From assembly GCA_037044905.1 (NCBI GenBank), contig JBAOKB010000074.1:434001-498000 (forward strand): a DNA stretch of 64,000 nt, given 5' to 3'. Position numbers and translations under genes: made by a program. Numbering within the stretch: the stretch's first letter is position 1; the number at the start of each line of letters is the position of its first letter. The notes under the pieces were generated by a model, which did not search any database, was not told where the DNA came from, and saw only the letters and a program-made list of their open reading frames with translations. Below, piece by piece: positions 11,601-21,441 of this stretch. Source of the stretch: Hortaea werneckii (lineage: Eukaryota; Ascomycota; Dothideomycetes; Mycosphaerellales; Teratosphaeriaceae).

Positions 11601-12466
11601 TGTCTCTCCGACTCTCCGAGTTTAACACGAAGCCAATTTGCCACGACGCTATAGAAACGCTACCTACTTATCAAATACTGTAGCCCAGTGAACAAGGATG
11701 GCGAGGTACGGAATATGGCCGAAGTATTCTTTTGCGCAAAGGTCGCAAGCGCTTTTCCACGTGAAAGCTCTTCGACTCTCCACATCCGAGGCTCACCATT
11801 TTGAATTTTGTTCGAGCGTTGGAACGTTGCCAACCATCAAGACAAAATACGAAAAGTTTCAAAGTCTAGCATCACGGCAGTTGCCATCACATTCTATGGA
11901 ATCTGCCTTACCAGGGTGATGTTCGGGAAAGTGAGTGCTAATTGTAGATCTTGAAAGTGTAATTTCTTGTAGGGCAGTACCTTTACCAGTAGGGGAGGCA
12001 AGAGCACGGTAGTGCCAGTGCGCTGGGTGGCTCCTCTCCAGCCATCGCCGAAGTGGCGGCTGAAGATTAGCAGAAAAGTAGACTGATGGGCTTTCCCACC
12101 GGCGCCCCTCCTTAAGCGTTATCGCCTTGCATTGGCTCCTTTTGGGCGTTATAACAGGAGCGCGAGAGAAAATTATAGGCGCGGAAGCCGACGAGTAATT
12201 GGCTTCTTTCCATATGCTACATGCTCGAACAGGCCGAGTAATTCCGAAGCTGTGGATGTAGGCTTGAATAAGGTAATCTTTCATGGTATCCAAGCCCCGA
12301 TATTCTCACAGCCCTGCCGTTGCTGCTGCGCACAGCATATGCCTGAGCTAGTAGTGATGATGGTGCCAAATACCGACATGCTGCAACCCAAGGATCAGGG
12401 TCCAATTGCAACTCTTTGCATAGCAGCAGTCAGTCGATGTATTGTCCCCGCAAGGCCAATCCGCCA
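8608..12466. other. 3.9-kb gene-free region upstream of the FlbC-like gene
   Basis: No recognisable gene on either strand. Open frames such as 8856-9608 (minus) and 11859-12293 (minus) have atypical composition and no family signature. The part next to 8607 is probably a long promoter and 5' leader of the zinc-finger gene, as is common for developmental regulators. The function of the rest is unknown. Confidence 0.45.
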
Positions 12467-13925
12467 TCAGGACTTCTTGCTAGCATTCAACACATCCTCC
12501 AACCGAATCTCTTCCTCAGTTCCTCCTACATCGCCAGCTACCTTCCAAAACTTGCTCAGGTGTCTAGTCCCACTATCACACAACACAGTCACTATCCTCG
12601 CACCCGGCTTCCCCTCTCTAGCCAACTGCGTCGCGATAGTAGCAGCGGCCACACAGTTGACACCGCTGCTGGCGCCCACGAACAATCCCTCCTTCTCCAC
12701 AAGCCAACGAGCCATCTGCATAGCCTGCTCATCCGTCACCTTGACCGCATCATCAATGAGATTCATCCCCGCTTCAAAATTCGCCGTGAGACGATTAACT
12801 CCAATCCCTTCCACCAACGAGTCTACCTGATGTCGTCGCCGTGTGCCTTCGGCTTCGGTAGGTGAGAACATGACCCCATACTTGACCTTGTTGTACAGCC
12901 CACTCCCCTGCGGATCAGCCAGCACGACTTTCATGTCGGGGAGTAAGGGCTTCAGAGCAAGCGCAACGCCGGAAATGGTCCCTCCCGTCCCTGCGCCCGC
13001 GACAAAGACGTCGAGCTTCCCGTGCGTTTGGGCGAAGACCTCGGGTCCGGTGGTGTGTTGGTGCGCCAGGTAGTTGGCCGTGTTCTCAAACTGGTCGGCG
13101 AAGAAGCCACGGCCGGGTTTGTTGGGATCGTTGGAGTGCTCTTGAGCTCGGCGCCGGGCGAGGTTGACGAATTGTTGTTGGTCGACGATCGGAGCGGGCT
13201 TGACGCGCTCCACGGTCGCTCCCAGTTTGAGCAGGAGGTCGGATTTCTCGGCCGCTTGGTCATTGGGCATGCAGCTGAAGGAAGTGTCTTTTGTGTGAGA
13301 GGAGAATTTCACTACGGTGACTACGTAAGGTGGGTTCTACGTACATGTATGCTCTGTAGCCCCTGGCTCTGCATACAGCAGCTAGGGAGATCCCAGTCGA
13401 GCCAACTGTGCCTTCATAGATAGTGTCGCCACGGTCGGGCACCAGCAGGCCTTCTTTTTCTGCGTGATTGATCATGGACAGCGCGACACGGTCCTTTGGT
13501 GAGTTTCCGGCGCCGTTGAGGTACTCGCATTTTACCAAGATCTCACAGCCGGTGGCGTCAGAGAGCGACTTGAGCTTGATGAGAGGCGTATCGCCAATGA
13601 GGCCTTCTATGCCGGTGGCGAAATCGCTATCATCTTGCGTGTACTCTTCTGCGTCGGCCCCGATGGCCTGCAGGGCGAGAGATTTCCGCCTCGTGTGGTC
13701 TTCTAGCCGAACGTAGTCTGGTTGGCCTGGCCGAGGGTGAGGAATTGGCTGCCCGCGAGCATGACGGATCCGGCGTCTGAAGGACTGCTCAAGGTCCGGA
13801 TAGAAGTCCTTGAATGCTAAGGTGGCTAGAATTCCAAGGAGAAAGCCACCTGTTGAAGTGACTTTGCCTTTGTTGTCGAGGATTCCGGCCCAGAGGGCAT
13901 TGAAGAAGTTGGTGAAAAGTCCCAT
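12467..13925 (-). CDS. MCY1: Cysteine synthase 2-like, membrane-anchored (mitochondrial outer membrane type)
   Basis: PLP-dependent enzyme of the cysteine synthase/cystathionine beta-synthase fold, related to yeast Mcy1. Exons 13925-13345 and 13274-12467; intron 13275-13344 with donor GTACGT, spliced to give RAYICMPNDQA. Product 462 aa. Seen: one hydrophobic N-terminal segment (GGFLLGILATLAF) likely to anchor it; GDTPLIKLKSLSD; PLP lysine in GNSPKDRVA; GTVGSTGISLA; phosphate-binding VAGAGTGGTISG; and SSGVNCVAA. The roughly 90-residue extension before the catalytic domain fits the membrane-bound subgroup rather than cytosolic O-acetylserine sulfhydrylases. It diverges from the methyltransferase gene at 14149 across 223 bp. 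Activity on O-acetylserine is not proven for this subgroup. Confidence 0.9.
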
Positions 13926-14148
13926 CGCAGCGGAAGATCCAGTTAGGAAGTCATAGTGCAGTGTCAGTATCTTCAAGGCCCTCGCACACACCACACAATT
14001 AACGGGTGCCCGCCTAGCTTGCTACCAGTGTCGTAGGTACACGGCAAAGATTGGCCGCAGCTGCAGACGAGATGTCCATAGTGTAGCAAGCAAGTGTGGC
14101 CCGTGCACCAGCTTCACCTCCGCATGGCAGCATACAGACTCCGCAGAG

Positions 14149-15714
14149 ATGAAGAGAGAATGTCGTATTGCAGCTCAATCTTGCGTGCCAATGGACTCGC
14201 CCACCATTAACCGCCTTTTCCGAAGGCTGGCGACCCATCAATTCTGCAAAACACCTCAATATGCCGCCACCGCCGTCTCGACCGTGTCAGCGCAACAAGT
14301 GCGCCTCCGGAGCAGTACGAGCACGCCCACCGCTTATAGCAAGCCCCGCGCTCCTGAGAGGAAGCCCAAAACAACGAGCGAGAGCAGCTGGCAGCAGCGT
14401 ACCGACCATTTTCCCCTAGACAAAGCGGAAGAGTTCAAGCGGTACCCCACTGTCACGGCAGATGCCTTACGCGGGCGGAGAGAAAGGCCTCGGAGGGTGA
14501 AGATGCTCATGCGGGACTTCATTGAGGACAGCCTGTACAACCCCCATTATGGCTATTTCAGCAAGAACGTGACCATCTTCAACCCGGGTGAGCCGTTCCA
14601 GTTCAACGGCATACCAGACGAGCCTGAGTTCAACCGCATGCTGGGGGAGCGGTATACCCAGTTTGAGGATAAGCTGGACGAACAGGAATACCGCGAAGAC
14701 AGGCAGTTGTGGCATACGCCGACGGAACTGTTCAGACCGTATTATGGAGAGGCCATCGCCCGATATATGGTTGCCAACTACAAGCTCAGTCTGTTCCCAT
14801 ACCATGACCTCGTCATTTACGAGCTGGGAGCAGGTAACGGCACATTGATGCTGAACATTCTGGACTATATCCGCGCCACTGATCCTGAGGTTTACGCCCG
14901 GACGAAGTTCAGAATCATCGAGGTGTCCAGCACTCTCGCGAACCTGCAGAACCACCACCTTAACGCCACCGCAGCTAGCCGGGGACATGCTGACAAGGTA
15001 GAGATCATCAACAAAAGCGTCTTCGACTGGGACGTCTTTGTGCCAACTCACTGCTTTTTCCTCGCAATGGAAGTCTTTGACAACTTCGCCCACGACGTCA
15101 TCCGCTACGACCCTTTCACCGAAGAAGCCATGCAAGGGTCCGTCCTCATCGATGCCGAAGGCGACTTCTACGAATTCTACCAGCGCAATCTAGACCCGGT
15201 CGCAGCCCGCTTCCTCCGAGTAAGAGACGCTGCATGTCAAGATCGCGCCTACACCCATCCGCTGCGAGGGCCCAAGGCTCTCCGCCATCTACGCCACCGG
15301 ATGCCCATGGCGCCCAACCTGACTCTCCCCGAGTACATCCCCACACGACTCATGCAGTTCTTCTCCACCCTTAGTACCTACTTCCCCAACCACCGCCTCA
15401 TCACCTCCGACTTCCACAGCTTACCCCAAGCCACGCCAGGCTTCAACGCCCCCGTCGTGCAGACCCGGTATCAGCGCCGCACCGTCCTCGTCCGCACGCC
15501 GCTCGTCCAGCAAGGCTACTTCGATATCTTATTCCCGACCGACTTCGGCGTCATGGAGGATATCTATCGCGCGCTGACCGGTCGGCTGACTAAAGTCATG
15601 ACGCATGGGGATTTCTTCGAGCGATGGGCTTATACGGAGGACACGACGATGAAGTCCGGGGAGAATGCGTTGGTCGGGTGGTATAAGAATGCTAGTGTAC
15701 TTGTTACTGTATGA
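14149..15714 (+). CDS. Mitochondrial NDUFAF7/MidA-type protein arginine methyltransferase
   Basis: SAM-dependent methyltransferase family (Methyltransf_28, DUF185); NDUFAF7 dimethylates an arginine of complex I subunit NDUFS2 during assembly. Single exon, 521 aa. Seen: an Arg/Ser-rich N-terminus fitting a mitochondrial presequence; MRDFIEDSLYNPHYGYFSKNV; WHTPTELFRPYYGEAIARYM; the SAM-binding VIYELGAGNGTLMLNIL; FRIIEVSSTL; and FFLAMEVFDNFAHDV in the place of the family's acidic post-II motif. The start could instead be the in-frame ATG at 14191 (MDSPTINRLF), which gives an equally good presequence. No intron or frameshift is visible. Complex I assembly is inferred from the family. Confidence 0.88.
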   Translation: MKRECRIAAQSCVPMDSPTINRLFRRLATHQFCKTPQYAATAVSTVSAQQVRLRSSTSTPTAYSKPRAPERKPKTTSESSWQQRTDHFPLDKAEEFKRYPTVTADALRGRRERPRRVKMLMRDFIEDSLYNPHYGYFSKNVTIFNPGEPFQFNGIPDEPEFNRMLGERYTQFEDKLDEQEYREDRQLWHTPTELFRPYYGEAIARYMVANYKLSLFPYHDLVIYELGAGNGTLMLNILDYIRATDPEVYARTKFRIIEVSSTLANLQNHHLNATAASRGHADKVEIINKSVFDWDVFVPTHCFFLAMEVFDNFAHDVIRYDPFTEEAMQGSVLIDAEGDFYEFYQRNLDPVAARFLRVRDAACQDRAYTHPLRGPKALRHLRHRMPMAPNLTLPEYIPTRLMQFFSTLSTYFPNHRLITSDFHSLPQATPGFNAPVVQTRYQRRTVLVRTPLVQQGYFDILFPTDFGVMEDIYRALTGRLTKVMTHGDFFERWAYTEDTTMKSGENALVGWYKNASVLVTV

Positions 15715-16237
15715 GATGGCTGGGACGGTCATGATCTTGTGAAGGTACTCGGCCACTTTCTTTTTCGTGGTTGTTTCTTGTTCTCTTCGATTCTTGCAGC
15801 CTCCTCTCATTCTCGTGGAGTCAGCTCCTGTCTCGGTCTTCTCGATGGCTTTTGCTCTCTGCAATCTTCTCATCTTTTTAGTCAAATGGATGATGGTAAT
15901 TGGACAGGGACTGCAAGGAAAAGTGCCCTGCTCCCGTCGCCCAGCTGCTTGACATATTTCCGTGAATTGAGCGGGTAGTTGCAGTGTGAGAAGAAGATCG
16001 GGTTCGGCCATACATAGCTCATCCCGATCAGCTGTGTTGTTAGCCCAGTTTGAAGGATGTCGTACTTAAAGTCTTACAGTATAACAGTATTTGGAAGAGA
16101 CAAACGAGAAGTGACAAATGCGTCAAGAGGGTACGTTACGTCGTCTATCATCTACAGTGTACCTTTATATAACTTTCGTAGCCTTTGATAAAAAAGGCTC
16201 AATTGTCATCATCGCATTCTCCAGCATTACATTCGGT
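15715..16237. other. Intergenic space between convergent genes
   Basis: About 520 bp between the stops of two convergent genes. It shows T/C-rich tracts and no recognisable coding sequence; it probably contains both 3' UTRs. Confidence 0.5.
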
Positions 16238-17326
16238 TTAGAAAACCATACACACCCGGCCCTGAAGCTGCTTACTCTTGTAATGCTCCAGCATGTCGTT
16301 AGTCTGCTCGACGCTATAGTTCTTCTCGATCCACACCTCGCACCCGTTGTCGGCGTGCAGCTTCACCATATCCTGGCACTGCTTCGGCGTGCAGATTAGC
16401 TGGCCGCAGATCTTCTGCTCCTTGAAGTTGAGGGAGAAAGGGTCGACTTCGAAGTTGGAGGTCGAGGGGAGTCCCACGTCGCTGAGCTGCCCGCCTTTCC
16501 GGAGGAACTTCTGGCTGAATTTGATTAGGTGGGGGGCTTCCGCGTTGATGACGATGCGGTCTACGCCTGGATTGGTGTCGTAGAAGGAGCCCATGAGTTC
16601 TTCGGCGACCTTCTGTTCCGCTTCGGGGCTGTCGATCAGGTAGGTCCGGTCGGGCTTCAGGTGTGAAGGGACCTTGTTGGCCAGGTCGATGCCTTCCTTG
16701 CGGTTGTCGATGGCGATGACTTTCATTCCCATCGCCTTCGCGTACTGAACGCCAAGATGACCTAAGCCGCCAATGCCGATTTGAGCGCACCACTGGCCGG
16801 GCTTCGGGTCGACGGCGAGAAGGGCGCCGTATACGGTGGCGCCGGCGCAGAAGAGTGGTGCGGCCTGGTCCCATGGGATCTTTTCCGGGATCTTCGAAAC
16901 GACGCGGGAGTCCGCCTTCATGTACTGAGAGAAGCCTCCGTTGATGGTCAGGCCGAGCATACCGGGGAGCTTCTCGCAGAGCTGTTGACCTTGCTTGCAG
17001 GCATCGCACTTGTTGCAGAAGCCGTACGTGTTGATGCTGCCGACACGATCGCCGAGCTTGATGTCGGCCTCGCCTGCTTTGGGACCAGCCTTGACTACCA
17101 GACCAGCGGGTTCATGCGAGCCGATAAGTCCTGGCTTTGCGCCTGCGGATGCGTAGACGCCCTCGAGGACCTGGAGGTCCGTGTGGCAATAGCCTGCCGC
17201 CTTGATCTGGACCAGGATATCATAGTCGCCCATATCAGCAGGTACATCGACATCAGCAACTTCATAAGGCTTGTTGAAGTCCTTGACGCGCGCTGCGCGC
17301 ATCTTCTGAGGGATTGAGTCGGCCAT
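16238..17326 (-). CDS. Zinc-dependent alcohol dehydrogenase (fungal ADH1-like)
   Basis: Medium-chain dehydrogenase oxidising alcohols or reducing aldehydes with NAD(H). Intronless, 362 aa, close to the family length of about 350. Seen: catalytic zinc ligands in AGYCHTDLQ and GSHEPAG; structural-zinc cysteines in FCNKCDACKQGQQLC; CAGATVYGALL; the cofactor-binding GIGGLGHLGVQYAKAMG followed by IAIDN, whose aspartate points to NAD rather than NADP; and a C-terminal GRVCMVF. The usual GHEGAG motif reads GSHEPAG here. Neighbours give no pathway hint. Confidence 0.9.
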   Translation of the reverse strand: MADSIPQKMRAARVKDFNKPYEVADVDVPADMGDYDILVQIKAAGYCHTDLQVLEGVYASAGAKPGLIGSHEPAGLVVKAGPKAGEADIKLGDRVGSINTYGFCNKCDACKQGQQLCEKLPGMLGLTINGGFSQYMKADSRVVSKIPEKIPWDQAAPLFCAGATVYGALLAVDPKPGQWCAQIGIGGLGHLGVQYAKAMGMKVIAIDNRKEGIDLANKVPSHLKPDRTYLIDSPEAEQKVAEELMGSFYDTNPGVDRIVINAEAPHLIKFSQKFLRKGGQLSDVGLPSTSNFEVDPFSLNFKEQKICGQLICTPKQCQDMVKLHADNGCEVWIEKNYSVEQTNDMLEHYKSKQLQGRVCMVF

Positions 17327-18433
17327 GATGGATTCGTTAATTTTACAGAAGCAGATAGTCTGAGGAAATGGCTGCTAAGTAAAGTGGCAGGAGGAGTTGC
17401 ACAGGTGTCAAGAAACAGGAGCAATATAAGACTTTACCTCCCTCCGCCGCTCTCTGACGACGTTATAAATGCATCCGAACATCCCTAGACTCCGTGGAGA
17501 GCCCTTGCAAGTGACGCTACTAATACTTCATGACGATGTAGATTCCTCCCAGTGCGCTCAGGGTCACTGCAATTGCCACCCCTCCTCACCTGGAGCTCAG
17601 TGGCAGCATCGTGAAATGTCGGCTATGTCTCCAGGTCCGGCGGCCCACAATTATGATGGTTCATGATGTGAGGTGAAGTTGGAAACGGCAATCCGAAGTG
17701 ACCGGGAGGCCAAGCCATCTGGTAGTTCACCTTTCCCCGTCCTGGGGTCTGGAGGTGGGACTGTTGTTTTATTTTGTTGCTATCTTTCTTATTCTCTTGC
17801 GGCTGGGATGTGACCTATTATCTTGGCACGAATCGAGGTCATCTCATCGGCGTTGCGCGAGCCCGGCGCGCCGACGTGTGATGGTTTGTTGTTGGTGAAG
17901 ACTAATCAGAGCAAAAGGCGTTCGAACCAAGCTGCATGTAAATGGCTCACTATTTCAGATACTGTCATAGAAAAGCTTTTGGAATTGATGGGAACGGTGA
18001 AGTATCCTCTCACGCTGAGGCCGTCGACATCAAGGTGGCGGATGACGCTAACTCGGGTCGGATCAATGTCTGGCCGTGGACTTCAAACGACATACTGCAA
18101 ACAGAACAGGTCAAAGATACAGTAGGTATACCTCTCTTGTCTGAAAGGAAATTGCAGATTGTCTCATTATTGGGTCACAGTATCTGCATAGACATCTTTA
18201 TGATATGACCAACAGAAGCATTCCTCTCGGTTGCTCCTTGTATCGCCACCTCTTGTCCATGTCCCTCCGCACAGAACCTCTTCCACTGGATTGCCACTGT
18301 GCAATCCATTCCACCACTGCCCTCGTAGTCGCTGCTCAAGACTCCATCAGTTACAGCGCAGTGCCTCAAGCTCCCACGTCCCTTTATTGGAACTTGATCC
18401 CACCGAAGCCCGAAGCCCGTTAACCACAGCCAT
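17327..18433. other. Intergenic region
   Basis: About 1.1 kb with no recognisable gene. The part next to 17326 is the alcohol dehydrogenase promoter. Short plus-strand frames at 17942-18208 and 18205-18423 resemble no family known to me. Confidence 0.5.
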
Positions 18434-19219
18434 CTAAACCTCCTCGTCCATCTCAGTCTGCACCAAGCACGCCTTCAGCTGGCTTGTTATTGTGTCAAAC
18501 TCTTCTTGGCACATTTCACGATCTTCCGGATAAGACATTTCTTCTACCTCTTTCTGATGCCAGCTTGTTAAATGCTCGAGCGCGAGTTCGATGCTAGCCG
18601 CGAGATTCTGCATGTCGATGTATACATGACAGAGTTCCGTTTGGTCGGCGTCACAAAGACCACATTCAGCTTTCAGTTCGAGCGGTAGGCCCGGAAGTCC
18701 CTTCATGAACTCATTGTTGAGGCCTGCGATCATGTCACATAAAGGTGTGGACTCACTCCACCAGAAATCCACGAGACCAAGGTCCAACGTGATGCTCTTA
18801 ACCGCGGATATCGCGCTGCTAGTCGAGAGGAGGTTCAAGAAATCCTCGAGCATTTCATTTGCTTCATCTTGGCGAGTCCGCGGGGCATAGATCCCAAATA
18901 CGGGAACCTCGATCTCGAACGAGTTAATGGCGAAGAACAGGTCGCGAGTCTCCTTCCGAAGCGGCTTGCACGTGGCTGTAATAGCCATCCTGTTTCTCAT
19001 GCATTTGAGGTCCTTCAAATGACCTCTAGATGCCGCATCGCAATCTTCGGAGGGACATGTGATTGCTGGTATATCCACGTGGATGTGAAGTCTTTCCCGG
19101 CGTTCATCACATCGTTCGAAAATGAGGACAATGGGATCTTCCTGATGCAGCACTTCATAATATACCCTGTTACGCAACTCGGGTGGCAGCTTAGCCAGAG
19201 GCGAGGCGTCCATCGCCAT
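18434..19219 (-). CDS. 2EXR-like hypothetical protein, copy 1 of a tandem pair
   Basis: Function unknown. Single exon, 261 aa. The N-terminus MAMDASPLAKLPPELRNRVYYEVL is the F-box-like/2EXR start common in Dothideomycete and other ascomycete expansions, followed by ITATCKPLRKETRDLFFAINSFEIEVP, a conserved strand-helix region of that family. The C-terminal third is acidic. The paralogue lies downstream in the same orientation at 19960-20679 with a near-identical start (MALDASPLAKLPAELRNKIYY), so a local duplication is likely. The ATG at 19219 is chosen by alignment to that paralogue; the frame also has a GTG one codon earlier. Confidence 0.75.
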   Translation of the reverse strand: MAMDASPLAKLPPELRNRVYYEVLHQEDPIVLIFERCDERRERLHIHVDIPAITCPSEDCDAASRGHLKDLKCMRNRMAITATCKPLRKETRDLFFAINSFEIEVPVFGIYAPRTRQDEANEMLEDFLNLLSTSSAISAVKSITLDLGLVDFWWSESTPLCDMIAGLNNEFMKGLPGLPLELKAECGLCDADQTELCHVYIDMQNLAASIELALEHLTSWHQKEVEEMSYPEDREMCQEEFDTITSQLKACLVQTEMDEEV

Positions 19220-19382
19220 CACGCTGTTGGTATCCTCCGATGTAAGGTGGGCACTGGTCGTTCGGCCGATGTGGTGGAGAAGTCCGTGAGCCTTGTCGAC
19301 TGGCCAAGAAGGACGAGAATGTGAGAGAAGTCACTCTGTTTCAAGCTGTGCAGCCTTGAGGCTTGCAAGATCGGAGGTCAAG

Positions 19383-19472
19383 GGTTGATGGGAGGTGAAC
19401 GGTTGACAGGAGGTCGGGGTTTGATGGGAGTTTGGGTTTTGACAGGAGGTCGGTAGCTGACAGGAGGTCAGT
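19383..19472. repeat. Five degenerate 18-bp tandem repeats
   Basis: Five adjacent units of 17-19 bp share the core TTGACAGGAGGTCGG or the variant TTGATGGGAGGT. They lie about 160 bp upstream of copy 1 of the tandem 2EXR-like pair, in the space between the two genes. Function unknown; a transcription-factor binding cluster or a simple minisatellite are both possible. Confidence 0.65.
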
Positions 19473-19959
19473 GTTTGATTGTTCCAAAAGTCAAAGGCTT
19501 TGAGTGATGACGATGTCGATTGCTTCAATGCCGGATACAAGTGCTCTGTGAAGCTGACTTCGCCGCCTTGGCAGTTCACATGACATGCAACAATAGTCAC
19601 GTGAACTGCAGAATGGGGAAGCTGCGATCATGCCTAGAAAAAAGGAAAAGCCGCTGTCTATACTCTACGGTAGAAGATACACCACAAGCAACATCGGCGC
19701 GAATTTCAGTGAAAGCTATGGTCTTCGAGACCTCGCTGATGAAAGAAAGACGGAGATACAATTTACGGAACCTTTTTCCTCCTAACTAGCCTCAATGATC
19801 CACACCACAACCTGCTTCCGCCTCTCAAGCATCCTTCTCCCACCTTTTTAGCCTCTTGTTCGTCACAGACTTGACCGTAGCGGCACACTTCGCCTCCGCT
19901 GAAAAGGATGTCTGCAGTAGTACTCGTAACTACTAGCGAGCCGTGGGAGACTGAAACTC
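19473..19959. other. Intergenic region between tandem paralogues
   Basis: About 490 bp between the 18-bp repeats and the stop codon of the second 2EXR-like gene. No gene is recognised; the sequence probably holds the 3' UTR of that gene and the distal promoter of the first. Confidence 0.45.
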
Positions 19960-20679
19960 TTAGGCGCCTGCTTGATACTGCAAGCACCTATGCAGCGCTT
20001 CTTTGGAAATACTGAGCTGGTCCAGAGCTAAGTACCGCACATGAGCCTCGAAAATATCGACCTCTTCGGCCTCACTGTCCTGATCGTCCTTGCCCAGGAT
20101 CTCTTGCTCCAGCTCCTCCACCTGCTCAAGTGCACCCGCGACACTTGCCCCGAGGTTTTGCGTGTCGAGTTCCACTTCGATTTCCTCATGACCATCAACA
20201 TGTAGACTGGCCCTCAATTTGAGCGGGAGGCAGGGATAGGTCGTGAAGAGGTGGCGTTTGAAGTCCTTGATCGCTCCAAGGACACGCCTGTCAATGCGTG
20301 AAGGGAATTGCAAGCCGATGTTGAGCGCGATGCTCTTGATAGCAGATCTAGCGCTTAGAGTCGTTACGCCGTCCAGAAAGCGATGGATTGGGATGCTTGA
20401 GGTGCCACTTCCAGCTCTAGTCTCGGGAACCGAGATCTCAAAGGTATTGAGGGCGAAGAAGAGGTCGTGCGTCTCGCGCCGCAGCGGCTTGCATGTGAAT
20501 GTTAGAGCTAGCAGTTGGCGTTGGTGTCCCGATTCGCGTACAACGACTCGAGACTTCTGGTTGTTCCCGGCAGGTTCGAAGGAGAGCTTGATGTTGTCCT
20601 CCTGAAGCAGCACGTCGTAATAGATCTTGTTGCGCAGCTCAGCTGGCAGCTTGGCAAGGGGCGAAGCATCCAAAGCCAT
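19960..20679 (-). CDS. 2EXR-like hypothetical protein, copy 2 of a tandem pair
   Basis: Function unknown. Single exon, 239 aa, ATG at 20679. Starts MALDASPLAKLPAELRNKIYYDVLLQED, then LALTFTCKPLRRETHDLFFALNTFEISVP, matching the paralogue at 18434-19219 over the N-terminal half. The C-terminal part contains an acidic, probably coiled region (EQVEELEQEILGKDDQDSEAEEVDIFEAH, split here only for description). Divergence in the C-terminal halves is large, so the duplication is not recent. No catalytic motif is visible. Confidence 0.75.
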   Translation of the reverse strand: MALDASPLAKLPAELRNKIYYDVLLQEDNIKLSFEPAGNNQKSRVVVRESGHQRQLLALTFTCKPLRRETHDLFFALNTFEISVPETRAGSGTSSIPIHRFLDGVTTLSARSAIKSIALNIGLQFPSRIDRRVLGAIKDFKRHLFTTYPCLPLKLRASLHVDGHEEIEVELDTQNLGASVAGALEQVEELEQEILGKDDQDSEAEEVDIFEAHVRYLALDQLSISKEALHRCLQYQAGA

Positions 20680-21441
20680 GGCGTCGTTGGTAGAAAGGCA
20701 AGAGATCCTTCAAGGGTTGCTCAACAGCGCAAGTTGTAATCGAGGAGATAAAAACCCCCTTCGCGACCTGTAGAGTATTGTAAGAATGGACGAAGGATGC
20801 CGAGGGCCGAAAGAGGTAGAGAAAATGAGAAAAGGAGGATGTCGATTGTCGCTTCCATCAAAAGCATGAATCACGCTTTTTGCTATTGTCAGTCTTGGCG
20901 GTACACATGATGAGACCGAAAGAAAGACAAACGGGCGACTGTCATATGACGAGGAAGAGTCTCACCTTTTCTTCCTTCACGTGAAGGACACGGCACCTGA
21001 AGACCGTCGATTTGTGGCCCGTCCAACAGCAAGACTGGCTGCGTAGCACCTTCCTGCGCGAGCAGCCCGCCCCGTCCATGCAACCCGCTGCGAACATTGT
21101 GGATCATAGGAGAAATCAAGGTGACTGGGAATCTTGAGGCGGTACAGATGCGGCATGAACGAGACTGCAGCATCAGCATCAGCATCAGCGCCAAGCATAA
21201 GGAGGAAGAAAAAGAATCTGATAGCCTTGCTCCGCAGGAGATAGCAAGACGAAAACTGAGAAAAAAGCAAATTTTGCCTTTTGATGCTAGTCTTGCCAAA
21301 CCTATACCGACGTCTCAACGCCTACTGAACTCCTCGCAAAAAGAATAGAAATTGAGGAAATGTAAGAAGATTTTCGCCGAACGTCCCATGAGGGCACGTC
21401 AAGAGATCCGTGCTTCCCATTCTTCTACTCCCATTTCCGCA
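20680..21441. other. Intergenic region
   Basis: About 760 bp with no recognisable gene. A short run of GCATCA repeats lies near 21168-21190. It contains the promoter of the gene ending at 19960 and the 3' flank of ERV46. Confidence 0.45.

Noticed and set aside
12132..12830. Plus-strand frame opposite the cysteine synthase
   Set aside because: Its second half is the antisense of a clearly conserved enzyme.
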